The notes below the pieces were generated by a model. That model was given only the letters and a program-made list of their open reading frames with translations, was not told where the DNA came from and ran no database searches. DNA of 64,000 nucleotides from Thereva unica. Lineage: Eukaryota > Arthropoda > Insecta > Diptera > Therevidae. Positions 11,151 to 20,628 of the stretch are shown here, in pieces. A program made the translations under genes and the position numbers. Where the stretch lies: contig OX465283.1 of assembly GCA_949987705.1 (NCBI GenBank), forward strand, positions 96,273,813 through 96,337,812. Reading direction: 5' to 3'. How positions within the stretch are numbered: position 1 is the stretch's first letter; the number at the start of each line of letters is the position of its first letter.

Positions 11151-11293
11151 TTCTTAAACGCAAAAGACGTGGAAAAACACCTAAACGGTCGAGAAATTGT
11201 AAAACTAAAAATCAAAGAAAAGGAATAAAAGCAAGAGTTTTGAAAACAAAACGAAAGATACGTAAACGTATACTGGACATATTTGATAAATAA
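11151..11293 (+). pseudogene. C-terminal basic tail of the split small virion-type protein
   Basis: Directly after the target duplication an open frame encodes about 47 residues, nearly half Lys or Arg (KRKRRGKTPKR, KTKRKIRKR), and stops at 11293, five bases before the capsid ATG. Such a tail fits a DNA-binding core protein packaged with the genome. Assignment to the 4431-4803 gene rests on frame, position and the target duplication. Confidence 0.65.
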
Positions 11294-11298
11294 TCATA

Positions 11299-12621
11299 AT
11301 GTCGTACAAAGAATGCATGAAATCGGAATTAGATCTTTTTTCAACACCGCCAGTTCAGAGCAATATTTTGAAAACAGAAGAAGTAGCATATAAGCCAATA
11401 GCCTCGCTCGACAACTCCTCCGTTCTAGAGTTTGTAACTTTGGGTCATGGAGATACATACCGTGATTTATCTAGCATCTATCTTCGTTTAAAATTACAAT
11501 TAATCAAAATAAAAGATGGAAAAGAAGAACTTTATTCAGATGATGGTGATGCTCCAGGTTTAATAAACAATATTTTACACTCCATATTTCGCCAGTGCAC
11601 TGTATATTTGAATGGAAAACCAGTTGCTCAAACCGACCACAATTACAATTATCGGGCTTATATTGAAAATTTATTAAATTACGGCAAAGATGCGGCATCT
11701 ACCCATTTGGAGTCGGTTGACTGGTATCTTGACAAAGATGACGCGGAAATTGCAGATATCGATAAACCCGTCGCTGAATTACATCAAGGCTATTTAGATC
11801 GTCAGAAACTCTTCAATAAAAGTAATATAGTTGAAATGATGGGGAAAATCCATACTGACTTGCTTAATCAGGATAAGTTGCTATTAAACGGTGTCGATTT
11901 ACGTGTAGTTTTATCGCTTGAAAAACCAGAATTTTATATTTTATCCAAGGACGGTACCGACTCACCACAATTAAAAATCTTAGATGCAACCATGTACATG
12001 AATCACGTGACAGTTAATCCGAATATTTTATTAGCACATGAGACAGTTTTACAGCGATCAAACGCCATATACCCATTCAAGCGAGTTTAAGTTAAAAGTT
12101 ACACTATTCCAGCAAACACATTCACACTTTCACTGGATAATATCGTCATCGGACAGTTACCGAACTTAATAATTTTTGGTATGGTGGACAATGATGCTTA
12201 CACTGGCAGAAGAACAAAGAACCCCTTCAACTTTAAACATAACAACATTACCAGATTCAATTTATCCGTGAATGGCGTGCAGAGACCAAATCAACCTCTC
12301 GAATTTGACTACTCAAAGGATAATCCTATTAGTACACGCGGATACAACACGTTATTCAGAGGAACAGGTATTCATTACTTCGATAAAGGTCATCAAATAT
12401 CCAAGAAATTATTTGACAAGGGATGTTTTCTTCTCGCTTTCGATTTAACAACAGACAATTCATATAACACAACCTGCGGCAATTTACTAAATCAGGGAAC
12501 AGTACGAGTCGAAGGAAAATTTAGAGACGCGTTAAAAAATAGTGTGACATGTGTGGTATATGCAGAGTATGATGGGAGCATTGAAATAGACAAAGATCGA
12601 AATGTTTACACCAACTTTTAA
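11299..12621 (+). pseudogene. Polinton double-jelly-roll major capsid protein, one in-frame stop
   Basis: A 440-codon frame whose N-terminus (YKECMKSELDLFSTPPVQSN, then FVTLGHGDTYRDLSSIYLRL) is characteristic of the Polinton major capsid protein, a double-jelly-roll protein related to those of adenovirus-like viruses. A TAA at 12088-12090 interrupts the frame about 60% along; reading continues in the same frame through SLDNIVIGQLPNL and ends at 12621. Apart from that single stop, no shift was seen. Length and the order basic protein - capsid - protease fit the family. The stop would leave a 263-residue product lacking the second barrel. Confidence 0.9.
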
Positions 12622-12624
12622 ACC

Positions 12625-12633
12625 TATATAAAG
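12625..12633 (+). promoter_or_regulatory. TATA box for the 114-residue gene
   Basis: TATATAAAG lies directly after the capsid stop and 55 bp before ATG 12688. Similar TATA boxes precede three other Polinton genes here. Confidence 0.45.
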
Positions 12634-12687
12634 GGGAGTTATAACTGTGTCATGTGTTATTTCGAGGTTTGTTTTATTACCGTTACA

Positions 12688-13032
12688 ATGACTTGTTTGA
12701 TAAATGTCGAATATTCATCCGGGAGTGAATTGACTTTCTTTAAAAAAGTCTCTTTAACTGGATTCACAGAGCAGAATAAAATATTTACAAAGGAAATTGT
12801 GTTTAAATATCCTTCAGCTAGTACAACCGGATGCGTTGAACAGCAGCACCAATTAAGTAAATTTGGCAACCTTGAACTTAAACGTCTAGACGAAGATCAT
12901 ATAAAAACGCTGGCGAAATTTAGTACAATTTTTGTTCGCGGGGCATCAACTAAGGAGTTTATAAATAACTATGTTACATCACTCACCAGGGTTATTGACG
13001 TAGAAGCAGCATTTACCTATGAACAAGAATGA
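12688..13032 (+). CDS. 114-residue Polinton protein, family present twice in this element
   Basis: ATG 12688 is chosen over upstream codons because it follows the TATA box and starts the part resembling the minus-strand protein at 17564-17893. Shared pattern: a V-E/Q-Y/F motif followed by SG, a K-x-x-S motif, a YP motif, a GL/GN segment, then IFVRG/IYVKG near the C-terminus. The order resembles small transposon proteins common in arthropods; a nuclease-like (DEDD) fold is only a guess. Its TGA overlaps the protease ATG (ATGA at 13029-13032). This frame is intact. Confidence 0.6.
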   Translation: MTCLINVEYSSGSELTFFKKVSLTGFTEQNKIFTKEIVFKYPSASTTGCVEQQHQLSKFGNLELKRLDEDHIKTLAKFSTIFVRGASTKEFINNYVTSLTRVIDVEAAFTYEQE

Positions 13033-13237
13033 ACACGATTGAGCTTGCAACTGCATTGACAAACAATCGCGTAACAAACAAGTTTTTTAGAGGAGTCTTT
13101 CCATGCAATCATTTACCACAAAAAATAAAAAAACCAGCATGCGTCATAGCTAATACGGATTTCCCGAAACAAGGCCCCGGCTGAGTGCTTTGACTCATTT
13201 GGAAGATACCCCACCAATTTCTACTTTAAACTAGTTG
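13029..13237 (+). pseudogene. Adenain-type cysteine protease of the Polinton, N-terminal part
   Basis: Maturation protease that would cut capsid precursors. From ATG 13029 the frame reads KFFRGVFPCNHLP and ANTDFPKQGPG, the conserved start of the adenain-like family, and hits a stop at 13182. In the next frame ECFDSFGRYPTNFYFK follows (13183-13231), matching the FDS(Y/F)G element downstream of the catalytic His. The segment holding the His itself is missing, so there is a small deletion plus shift before the larger insertion at about 13238. The catalytic Cys part lies beyond that insertion at 14281-14585. Confidence 0.82.
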
Positions 13238-13475
13238 GGATGTGGGTTCGACCCGTTCGGTCCACACGATCAACTTCCCAGTATGATATATGTTGAATAT
13301 TATGATTGGATATTTTAATAATAAATGAACAATAGGCAATATAGAATATATGTATAATACTGAGAATTTGTCACAATTGTTTATCAATATTTTCGCTAAA
13401 ATGTCAAACTAAATGTGCGCACCTACAAGATTAGGATGACGAAAATGAATATAAAATTGATGTGTTAATGTTTTT

Positions 13476-14106
13476 CGGCACCTCAATGAAGTCGAAATAG
13501 TTTTTAGTTCGCGCGGTATCGTGCAGGTACAAAAATCACTTAAGTCATTTAAACCAAAAAACCGCTGGACGGAATATTATAAAAATCTTTTCAGATTATA
13601 TTGTCGCTAATACGCTTCGAACGGCACCTCAAGTAAGTCAATATCTTTTATGGTTCGGGCCATATCGTGCAGGTACAAAAATCACTTACGCTGCTTAAAC
13701 AAAAAACGGCTCGACCGAATTTTATGAAAATCTTTTCAGATCATATTTTGGTTCGAACGGCACGTCAACTAAGTCGATATCTTTTATAGTTCGCGGGATA
13801 TCGTGCAGGTACAACAATCACTTAAGTCATTTAAACCAAAAAACCGCTGGACCGAATATTATAAAAATCTTTTCAGATTATATTGTCGCTAATACGCTTC
13901 GAACGGCACCTCAAGTAAGTCAATATCTTTCGTGGTTCGGGCGATATCGTGCAGGTACAAAAATCACTTACGTCGCTTAATCAAAAAAAACGGCTGGACC
14001 GAATTTCAGGTAAATCTTTTCAGATCATATTTCGGTTGATACGCTTCGAACGACACCTCAACGAAGTCGATATCAGTTTTGGTTCGCGCGATATCGTGCA
14101 GGAAAA
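13476..14106 (+). repeat. Tandem repeat, about 146-bp unit, five copies
   Basis: Units start with CGGCACCTCA-like sequence at 13476, 13622, 13758, 13904 and 14050, spaced 146, 136, 146 and 146 bp. Each contains ATATCGTGCAGGTACAA (or close) and CTTTTCAGAT. The third interval has a 10-bp deletion; the last copy is partial and followed by the (AC)n tract. Confidence 0.85.
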
Positions 14107-14122
14107 AATGACCACATCCGTA

Positions 14123-14125
<3 letters not shown>

Positions 14126-14152
<27 letters not shown>
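14126..14152 (+). repeat. (AC)n microsatellite
   Basis: Uninterrupted alternating AC of about 24 bases directly after the 146-bp array. Confidence 0.9.
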
Positions 14153-14154
<2 letters not shown>

Positions 14155-14280
14155 TACTTCCTCCCAATTTTTTGCTTAAAATGCTCCTGGGACCTTGAAA
14201 GATTAAAATACGTTGAAATTTTCGATTTCGATTTTCGGACCGATTACAATAACTTCCTATACTGGGAAGTTAAAAATTTT

Positions 14281-14585
14281 TATTAGATAATTCAATTTCG
14301 TTTTTAAATAATAAAAAACGATTGCAAGGACAATATTCATCAACTTGTGGACATTATTGCTGCGTGTTTCTATATTCCCGATGCAGGGAGAAGGGTCTGA
14401 AGACCTTTTTAAAACAGTTCTCCTCGAGCGACTTAGATTTGAATGACAACAAAATAATTAATTTATACCTAAAGAATTTTGCACAGGGTGGTGGAAATTC
14501 TTGTAACCAATCCTGCAAACCTGAGATCAGCACTATAAAACCCCGAACACAAAATATCGCTCTTCAGTACGCAAGCTTAATTTGA
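14281..14585 (+). pseudogene. Adenain-type protease, C-terminal part with catalytic Cys
   Basis: Coding resumes after the insertion with NNKKRLQGQYSSTCGHYCCVF; CGHYC carries the nucleophilic Cys of adenain-like proteases, preceded by the conserved Gln. The frame continues to 14585, overlapping the promoter of the next gene; the original stop may lie earlier. It belongs with 13029-13237. Confidence 0.82.
14534..14568 (+). promoter_or_regulatory. TATA box and TCAGT initiator for the 145-residue gene
   Basis: TATAAAA at 14534-14540 is followed by TCAGT at 14564-14568, the spacing (about 30 bp) expected for an arthropod core promoter. ATG 14591 lies about 25 bases downstream. Confidence 0.6.
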
Positions 14586-14590
14586 GTAAC

Positions 14591-15028
14591 ATGGAGTCAT
14601 CACGTAAGATACAAAGGAAAGTTGGTGTTAACGGAAAAAAGAAGCTGTCCAAATGTGAGGCAGAAGTTGCAGGTGAAAATCTTTTATTAAACTACACATA
14701 TCATCTGGATGACTGCCGTGACCGGAAAATAATACTAGGCTTTGATCCAGCATCGTTCGGGGCAAAAATAGTATTTCATCGTCACGGACTCTTCCCAATA
14801 TCAGTAGTATCTTATCCCGAATGGACAGCGATTTACACCTATCTTACCGATTTGAAAACGACAATGGAAAATACGCTTCCAGTAAATCAGGTTGAGCTAA
14901 AAAATGAGCACAATATCCCCGTTAACAACAACAGCAGTATTATACTAAGTCAAGCAGAGCTTCTTAAATTATTTGGTATGATGAAATTTCTCAATATCGT
15001 CATGTTCCACAACAACTGTAGCGTTTAA
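14591..15028 (+). CDS. 145-residue Polinton protein of unknown function
   Basis: ATG 14591 is the first after the initiator. The protein has a basic N-terminus (SSRKIQRKVGVNGKKKLSK), then a central stretch (KIILGFDPASFGAKIVFHRH, PEWTAIYTYLTDL) that faintly recalls the strand-and-helix order of PC4-type ssDNA-binding domains; this is speculative. It follows the protease, as accessory genes do in Polintons. The frame is open; a non-LTR element is inserted about 55 bp after the stop. Confidence 0.55.
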   Translation: MESSRKIQRKVGVNGKKKLSKCEAEVAGENLLLNYTYHLDDCRDRKIILGFDPASFGAKIVFHRHGLFPISVVSYPEWTAIYTYLTDLKTTMENTLPVNQVELKNEHNIPVNNNSSIILSQAELLKLFGMMKFLNIVMFHNNCSV

Positions 15029-15083
15029 ATGAATATTATAGGAAATATACTGAAAAATGTAAAAAGAAAAATTTATTAACACT

Positions 15084-16996
15084 ATCATGCGAAGACCAAT
15101 AGAACGCAGGAGGGCCCTCAAAAATAACGTAAACTCTACAAGCGACCCGGAAAGACGTCACCAACTTGAACGGGAATATTCCCAATTACACCGGGAAGTA
15201 AAGAGAAGTGTGCGGCGTGATAAAAGGCAGCAGATAAATGAGCTCGCAGAAAAAGCGGAAAACGCGGCAAACACAGGCAACAGTAAAGTGCTGTACCTAA
15301 TTACTAAACAGCTCTCGGGAAAGCACTCTACTAAAAAGCATGCCGTAAAGAGTGCGGATGGGAGGCTGCTGTGCAGCGACGAGGAGCAACTCCAAAGATG
15401 GAGAGATTACTTCTTCGCCGCCCTGAATGGTTCACTTGCACAGGAACCTCAGGAAAACAGCAACAATGCACAGCCGATAAGAATCAACACCCGGGCCCCA
15501 TCCAAGACGGAAATAGTAACCGCAATTCATGCGATGGCCAATGGTAAAGCAGCTGGAAAAGATGGCATCCCGGCAGAATTGTTGAAAGCCGATTCAAGCC
15601 TCATAGCAGATGCGCTTCAGCCAATCCTGGAAATAGCACGGAACACCTGTACCTTTCCGGAGGATTGGACGGAAGGTATCATAGTCAAAATACCAAAAAA
15701 GGGGGACCTAACAATATGCGACAACTGGAGAGGCATCTGTCTATTATCTACTGTGGGTAAAATCTTGTCCCACGTTATATTATCAAGGATAAGAGAGGCA
15801 GAAGACCGAACGCTTAGAAGGCAGCAGGCCGGATTCAGGAAGGGCCGCTCATGTATAGACCATATTAGCACCTTGAGAATCATAGTGGAGCAGTCTACTG
15901 AATTCCGATCCCCCCTTTACCTAGCTTTCGTAGATTATGAGAAAGCGTTCGACTCGGTTAATAGGAGCTTTATATGGCAGGCATTACGGCGACGTGGACT
16001 GCCTGATAAAATAATAGAATTGATAAAAGCCCTTTACAACAATTCCAAATGCAGAGTTCTCCATAATGGAAAATTATCCGACAGCTTCGAGGTGAATTCA
16101 GGAGTACGACAAGGATGTCTACTTTCGCCATTACTATTTCTTATAGTAATAAATGACATCCTTGTCGACGCTCTAGATAATAGAACAGGCGGCATACAAT
16201 GGGGTTTGCTAGACCGCCTTAAGGACCTCGACTACGCGGATGATATCTGTTTGCTGGCCCACAGACATCAGGAGCTAAAAAACATGTTAAACAATTTGGC
16301 AACAGAAAGTAGTCTAGCAGGCTTAAGGCTGAATCCGAACAAAACCAAAGAAATGCGGATAAATGCAAACACACTTGAACGAACTGCGCTGAATAACCGT
16401 GACGTGGAACTGGTAGATAAATTCTGCTACCTCGGTAGCATTATTACCGAAAATGGCGGTACAGAAGAAGACGTCAGTTCCAGAATAAATAAAGCACGAG
16501 GCGCATATGCATGCCTGTTCCGCATATGGAGATCAACGGAGATCTCAACTAACACCAAATTGCGGCTGTTCAACTCCAACGTTAAGGCAGTTCTTTTGTA
16601 CGGTTGCGAAACATGGAAAGTCACCCAATTCATCACAGGGCGCCTACAAGTCTTCATCAACAGATGCCTGCGTCGTATCCTAAAAATCCGCTGGCCAGAT
16701 AGAATTTCAAATGAAGAGCTATGGCGCCGTGCCGGCCAAGAAAGGATAGACGACCAAATCAGGCGAAGGAAATGGAATTGGGTTGGCCACACCTTGCGAC
16801 GCGATAACGAAAACCTAGCCAAACAGGCCCTTGACTGGAACCCGCAAGGATCCCGTCGAGTTGGAAGACCTAGAACAACGTGGAGGAGGACCCTACTAGC
16901 AGAGGCCGCAACAACTGGGAGATCCTGGTCAGAGCTGAGAGCTGTCGCGCAAAAAAGAGTCCGCTGGAGGGCAACTGTTTCCGCCCTATGTCCCAA
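15084..16996 (+). mobile_element. 5'-truncated non-LTR retrotransposon
   Basis: One open frame from 15087 begins in the linker between endonuclease and reverse transcriptase, so the 5' half was lost on insertion. Coding similarity ends around 16996 at ALC; the sequence after that is not element-like. The element sits between two Polinton genes. Confidence 0.8.
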
Positions 16997-17195
16997 ATTT
17001 CAAAAGAATTTCAAAATAGAATCCTTTAATTTTGCATTCTTGAAATCTGGGTATTTTACTTCGTATACACATTTTCCGCTTCGAACATTCCTTCATCATT
17101 GCAAACACTCGCGCCACTGGCACTCGAAATTAGTGTCTCGATCACCTAGCCGACACGCGCTACACGCTCATGTCCGCGCAGAAATCGACACGTGA
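15087..17195 (+). CDS. Reverse transcriptase of a non-LTR element (RTE/CR1-like, clade uncertain), 5' truncated
   Basis: Reverse transcriptase with conserved blocks in order: GKAAGKDGIPAELLK (finger), PKKGDLTICDNWRGICLLS, FRKGRSCIDHI, FVDYEKAFDSV (motif A Asp), SGVRQGCLLSPLLF (motif B), DLDYADDICLLA (motif C, catalytic Asp pair), then the C-terminal region LLYGCETW, NRCLRRILKIRWPDRISNEE and RRGRPRTTWRR-like repeats. No endonuclease domain remains. The last 65 residues, after ALCP (from about 16997), read into unrelated flanking DNA and are not part of the element. The frame is otherwise intact, suggesting a rather recent insertion. Confidence 0.85.
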   Translation: MRRPIERRRALKNNVNSTSDPERRHQLEREYSQLHREVKRSVRRDKRQQINELAEKAENAANTGNSKVLYLITKQLSGKHSTKKHAVKSADGRLLCSDEEQLQRWRDYFFAALNGSLAQEPQENSNNAQPIRINTRAPSKTEIVTAIHAMANGKAAGKDGIPAELLKADSSLIADALQPILEIARNTCTFPEDWTEGIIVKIPKKGDLTICDNWRGICLLSTVGKILSHVILSRIREAEDRTLRRQQAGFRKGRSCIDHISTLRIIVEQSTEFRSPLYLAFVDYEKAFDSVNRSFIWQALRRRGLPDKIIELIKALYNNSKCRVLHNGKLSDSFEVNSGVRQGCLLSPLLFLIVINDILVDALDNRTGGIQWGLLDRLKDLDYADDICLLAHRHQELKNMLNNLATESSLAGLRLNPNKTKEMRINANTLERTALNNRDVELVDKFCYLGSIITENGGTEEDVSSRINKARGAYACLFRIWRSTEISTNTKLRLFNSNVKAVLLYGCETWKVTQFITGRLQVFINRCLRRILKIRWPDRISNEELWRRAGQERIDDQIRRRKWNWVGHTLRRDNENLAKQALDWNPQGSRRVGRPRTTWRRTLLAEAATTGRSWSELRAVAQKRVRWRATVSALCPKFQKNFKIESFNFAFLKSGYFTSYTHFPLRTFLHHCKHSRHWHSKLVSRSPSRHALHAHVRAEIDT

Positions 17196-17421
17196 GAGCA
17201 AATGCGGAGTTCGGTACCGGGCCATAGGTTTCAAATACTGCCACTCACACGCGGCTCGTGTCGACCAATGCGAGTGTGGGCATATGCGGCGGGCGTTACT
17301 CTCGACTTTTTTATGAAATTCCGTTGTATTGTATTGCAAAGCTTGTTTTTGATACAATTAATTTTGAATGCTTATAAATAAATAAATAAAAACAATGTTA
17401 TTATTCTTTTATTCAAAAATT
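16997..17421. other. Unassigned sequence between the non-LTR element and the minus-strand genes
   Basis: A GC-richer stretch (17050-17300) of unknown origin is followed by AT-rich sequence with repeated TAAATAAA near 17380, which on the minus strand would serve as 3' sequence of the next gene. No gene was recognised. Confidence 0.4.
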
Positions 17422-17893
17422 TTATTCACTAACATGTATAAATATGTATATATTAATACAATTTTGTACGGCACATCGTGCAGTAGGCGATTTCCCATGT
17501 ATTGCGCAAAATGTCTGAAAATGTTCCAGGCTACCTAGTTTTGGTATTTCAAGTAGATTTATTTTAGCTTCTGGGAGGTATTTTTGAATAAATTTTGTTT
17601 TTTTCAAGGCCTTTAACATAAATTATCGAATTTGAATAATTCGCCAGCACGTTGGGTAGTTTGTTGTAATCTATAATACCACTATTCCATTTTAATCCAT
17701 TTATTTTGTTAAAGTTGAAATCATCCTGCCATCGAGCTCTTTGTGATAGTTCATTATACGGGTATGGCGGTTTAAAATAATATAACCTTGGTGTAAGCGA
17801 TCCATGATGCAGAACTGACAACTCCTTAGCAAACAGCTGCCCGTTAACCCCACTGACAAACTGCACGTCTAAGATGACTCTGTCACAACTCAT
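17422..17893 (-). pseudogene. Second member of the small Polinton protein family, frameshifted
   Basis: Starts at the ATG complementary to 17891-17893 and reads ILDVQFVSGVNGQLFAKELS, FKPPYPYNELSQRARWQDD, INGLKWNSGIIDYNKLPN and SIIYVKGLEK. The frame shifts near 17600 at an A-run; the continuing frame has LPEAKINLLEIPKLGS and a CAIHGKSPTARCAVQNC end, a C-x2-H ... C-A-x2-N pattern typical of this family in arthropod mobile elements. The spacing of D-x-Q, W/G and H...C motifs could fit a DEDD exonuclease fold, but the key acidic residues are not convincingly present. It lies downstream of PolB on the same strand. Compare the 114-residue plus-strand gene. Confidence 0.62.
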
Positions 17894-18024
17894 GACTTTT
17901 ACTATACAAATGAAAATTCCAAATGACTGGTTAAAATATATTTCAGGCTTTATATGTAAACCATGCAAGAAATCACACGACCCGTGAGGTGGAGTTTTTT
18001 ATTACGTAGTATCCCCTTTTAGAC

Positions 18025-20613
18025 CTAATCCACGGATATGTCTTGTCTTTGTCTTTTAAAACCATACGGGACTGAAGTGTAGTCATCTAAAAATCTGCGT
18101 TTTTCTGCTGTTATTTTATACTTTTTTATCTCCGGAACTGTTATTACCTCATGATGCTCAGTACGTCGTATATTTCGTGACAGTATAGGAATATGATCTT
18201 CGGTGTCAGCGTTAAATATCATTTGTTTGATTGTTTCTAAATTTACTTGTTGTGACGCCTCGTAATTTAAGCAGATCCCCTTTACTTTGCTTTTTCTTTG
18301 AATGGATTTGTTTTTTGTACTGTAGACCGCGTAAGCATAATTTTTTGGCCCTCCGCTCGCAAAAATTGTTATATAACTACCGGGGCCGTAGCACTCAAGT
18401 TCATCAGTCATATCCCCCACGAATTCTCCTGTAGGTGGATCATATTCTCCTTCTCGACTGATATAAATAACTGAATCAGTATCATAGTACAAAACCATTT
18501 CTCCAATATCTTCCAAATATCCAAGTAGTTTGAGGCGTGCCTGAGTAGTAGTATAAGCAGCTATACATACGTTCACGGTTGTCAAAGATTCTGCAACTTC
18601 TTCTCTGTAATTAACTATAAGTGTTTCGTCATTCACTGGTAAGAGATGGTGTACTTCAGTCGCTGGATTGATTAACAAGGCGTACAACTCTGCTGGATTA
18701 TTAATAATACTTGTTTTTGGTTGGTTTTCCCGTTGTCCAAACTTTCCCCAAAAGGAATTTAATATGAGTTTTGCTAGCGATCTTAGCCCTGGATTATTTA
18801 CAATTTCGGAAAATTCTAATTTAATTCCCTCGTTCTCTAGAACATCTTCGACGTAACGCCGCTTTTCCTCCTCTGTATTACATTTGCTTGGCCACCCCGA
18901 TGCCTGCTGTTTCATTATAATAAATTTATTCATCATTGCGGTAAACAGACCACCTGAACGGGTTAATTTGTCATACGTTTCAATTTCATAGCTCCATATC
19001 TCATACATTTCCATCATCTTGTATCCCTTACGTAGAGCTGTTTTAACCTCATCAAGGACCCATGTACCTGTCAATGATCTTTCTTCGTCTGGGTGTGGGC
19101 ATTCTGTGGATTGGTTTTTCTCTTTGCTACAGGTGCGACATAATGAAAACATTAATTTGTTGTTCTGCTTAATAGGTAGGACGGGGTGGTACAGACTTTC
19201 GGGGGGTAATATCTTACATTTAATCAACCCCTCCACGGTTTCAAAATTGATTTGGGAGCAGGCATCCGTCCCAATGTGTAATTTAGGATGACCAACCGGA
19301 AATTTCCCGTACTTACAAACCCATGGATACAATGAACATACATCTATGTATTTTATTTTTTCACCGGGCTTGCATTGGTAATGTTTATAAGCATTACCTG
19401 TTCGACCTCCATAAAAGCCATCACGAGGGTTTAAGGGTGAATTCGCCAACAACGGGTGATCTTTTAAAGATTGCAAGTCTTTATTGATGTCCAATTTTCT
19501 GCGGAAATCGCATTCCCACATTTCAATGACTTCATACCCATAGGTTTGCAAGTGTTTAGTTTTTGCCACAGTTGCTTCATACCTCCGATTCAAATTATCG
19601 CCTTGGTCGTCATGGAGAGGTTCATCACGCCTATGTGTTAAGCATTTAGGGTGTCCGTGATAATAACAACCATGGAATTCAAAAATTTGATTTGTTTCAG
19701 GGCAGTATCCATCCACTTTTACTCCATTTAGCACTACCTCCCTTTGTTTAGCCGCATGCAAAATATTAATTCTTCGGGAGTTTTGTTCCCACATCAACCA
19801 TTGGGTTCCCATGACTGACTGAATATCTGCGTTTCGATATCCGTTTCTTGGAATAATTCCAATAGTGTCAGCCTTTAGGAAGTTGCGACGAAAAACAAGA
19901 TTGCATGCTGAAGCAATAGTAGTAGCTTCAGTGAAGGGATCAACATTGCATTCATTCATCATCAATTTTCTGAATTTTAAACATGCCTCTGTTAAAATCT
20001 TCACATCACTTATACAATATTCAACGATGTCACGCTGCATATCAAATTCGTCGTTTTGGTGCTCGTCATACCAATTAAGAAAAGCTTCCCGTTCTTCAGT
20101 TTTCATCGTGTTTGGACTGTAATACTCGAGCGCTGGTAATTTTCCGATGTAATTTTTATTTTCAGTAGTGTTGAATAGATGAGGAAAATATCCTTTTTTA
20201 AAAACAGGCGGTAAATCAAACGCCTTTGGGAGCTGGGATAGGGCCATCGGGAAATAATTCAGTGAGTCTATAAATTTCACATTTGCCAGTACCATCATTA
20301 TTATCTTGGTTCCTCGCATTATAAGTTCGGGCTTCAAATTAGTTTCTTGTAGTATATAATTCAATATAAATTGATGGTCGAACGCCTGTCCATTATGTGC
20401 TATAACTACTACTCTTTTGGACTTCTTTCTAATTTCCAACAAACTTTTTAAAAAGCTGCTTATTACATCAGTCTGGTAGATCTGCTGCCTGAAGCCGCAC
20501 TTTTGACAAAAATACAGGCTAGTGTTTTCAATACATAGGTCGCAGCGTTTGGCAAGAACACATAAATTTGGTTCATGTAGCTTAATATCACCAATTTCTT
20601 CCTTTTTAAATTC
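18025..20613 (-). pseudogene. Polinton protein-primed family-B DNA polymerase, C-terminal part
   Basis: Replicative polymerase of the element. The open frame runs from the insertion edge at 20613 to the stop at 18025, about 860 codons. Landmarks in order: a Cys pair region (CDLCIENTSLYFCQKCGF); exonuclease motif II (IAHNGQAFDHQF); Exo III (YCISDVKILTEA); an HNH-like insert region (WLMWEQNSRRINILHAAKQR, then HGCYYHGHPKC); polymerase motif A (YIDVCSLYPWVCKYGKFP); motif B (KLILNSFWGKFGQ); motif C (YYDTDSVIYI). All catalytic residues visible here are intact. The N-terminal half, with Exo I, is separated by a 1.95-kb insertion. Confidence 0.92.
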
Positions 20614-20628
20614 TTTTATTTAACTTGC

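Larger units (their letters stand above)
13238..14280. mobile_element. Satellite-bearing insertion in the protease gene (Helentron-like candidate)
   Basis: The insertion separates protease coding sequence ending near 13237 from that resuming near 14281. It contains GTGGGTTCGACCC (B-box-like) at about 13251, inverted 13-bp repeats AACTTCCCAGTAT (13269) and ATACTGGGAAGTT (14259), five copies of a roughly 146-bp tandem repeat and an (AC)n tract. Short subterminal inverted repeats plus a central tandem array and microsatellite recall DINE-1/Helentron-type elements, but no helicase gene or diagnostic 3' hairpin was confirmed. Confidence 0.55.

Noticed and set aside
13244..13265. GTGGGTTCGACCC as part of a tRNA gene
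   Set aside because: Only a B-box-like motif is clear; no credible cloverleaf, and it lies at the edge of a transposon insertion.
13476..14106. Regular repeats considered as a CRISPR array
   Set aside because: Whole 146-bp units repeat without unique spacers, in a eukaryotic transposon context.
16427..16996. 189-codon minus-strand frame
   Set aside because: Shadow of the reverse transcriptase on the plus strand; no motif of its own.
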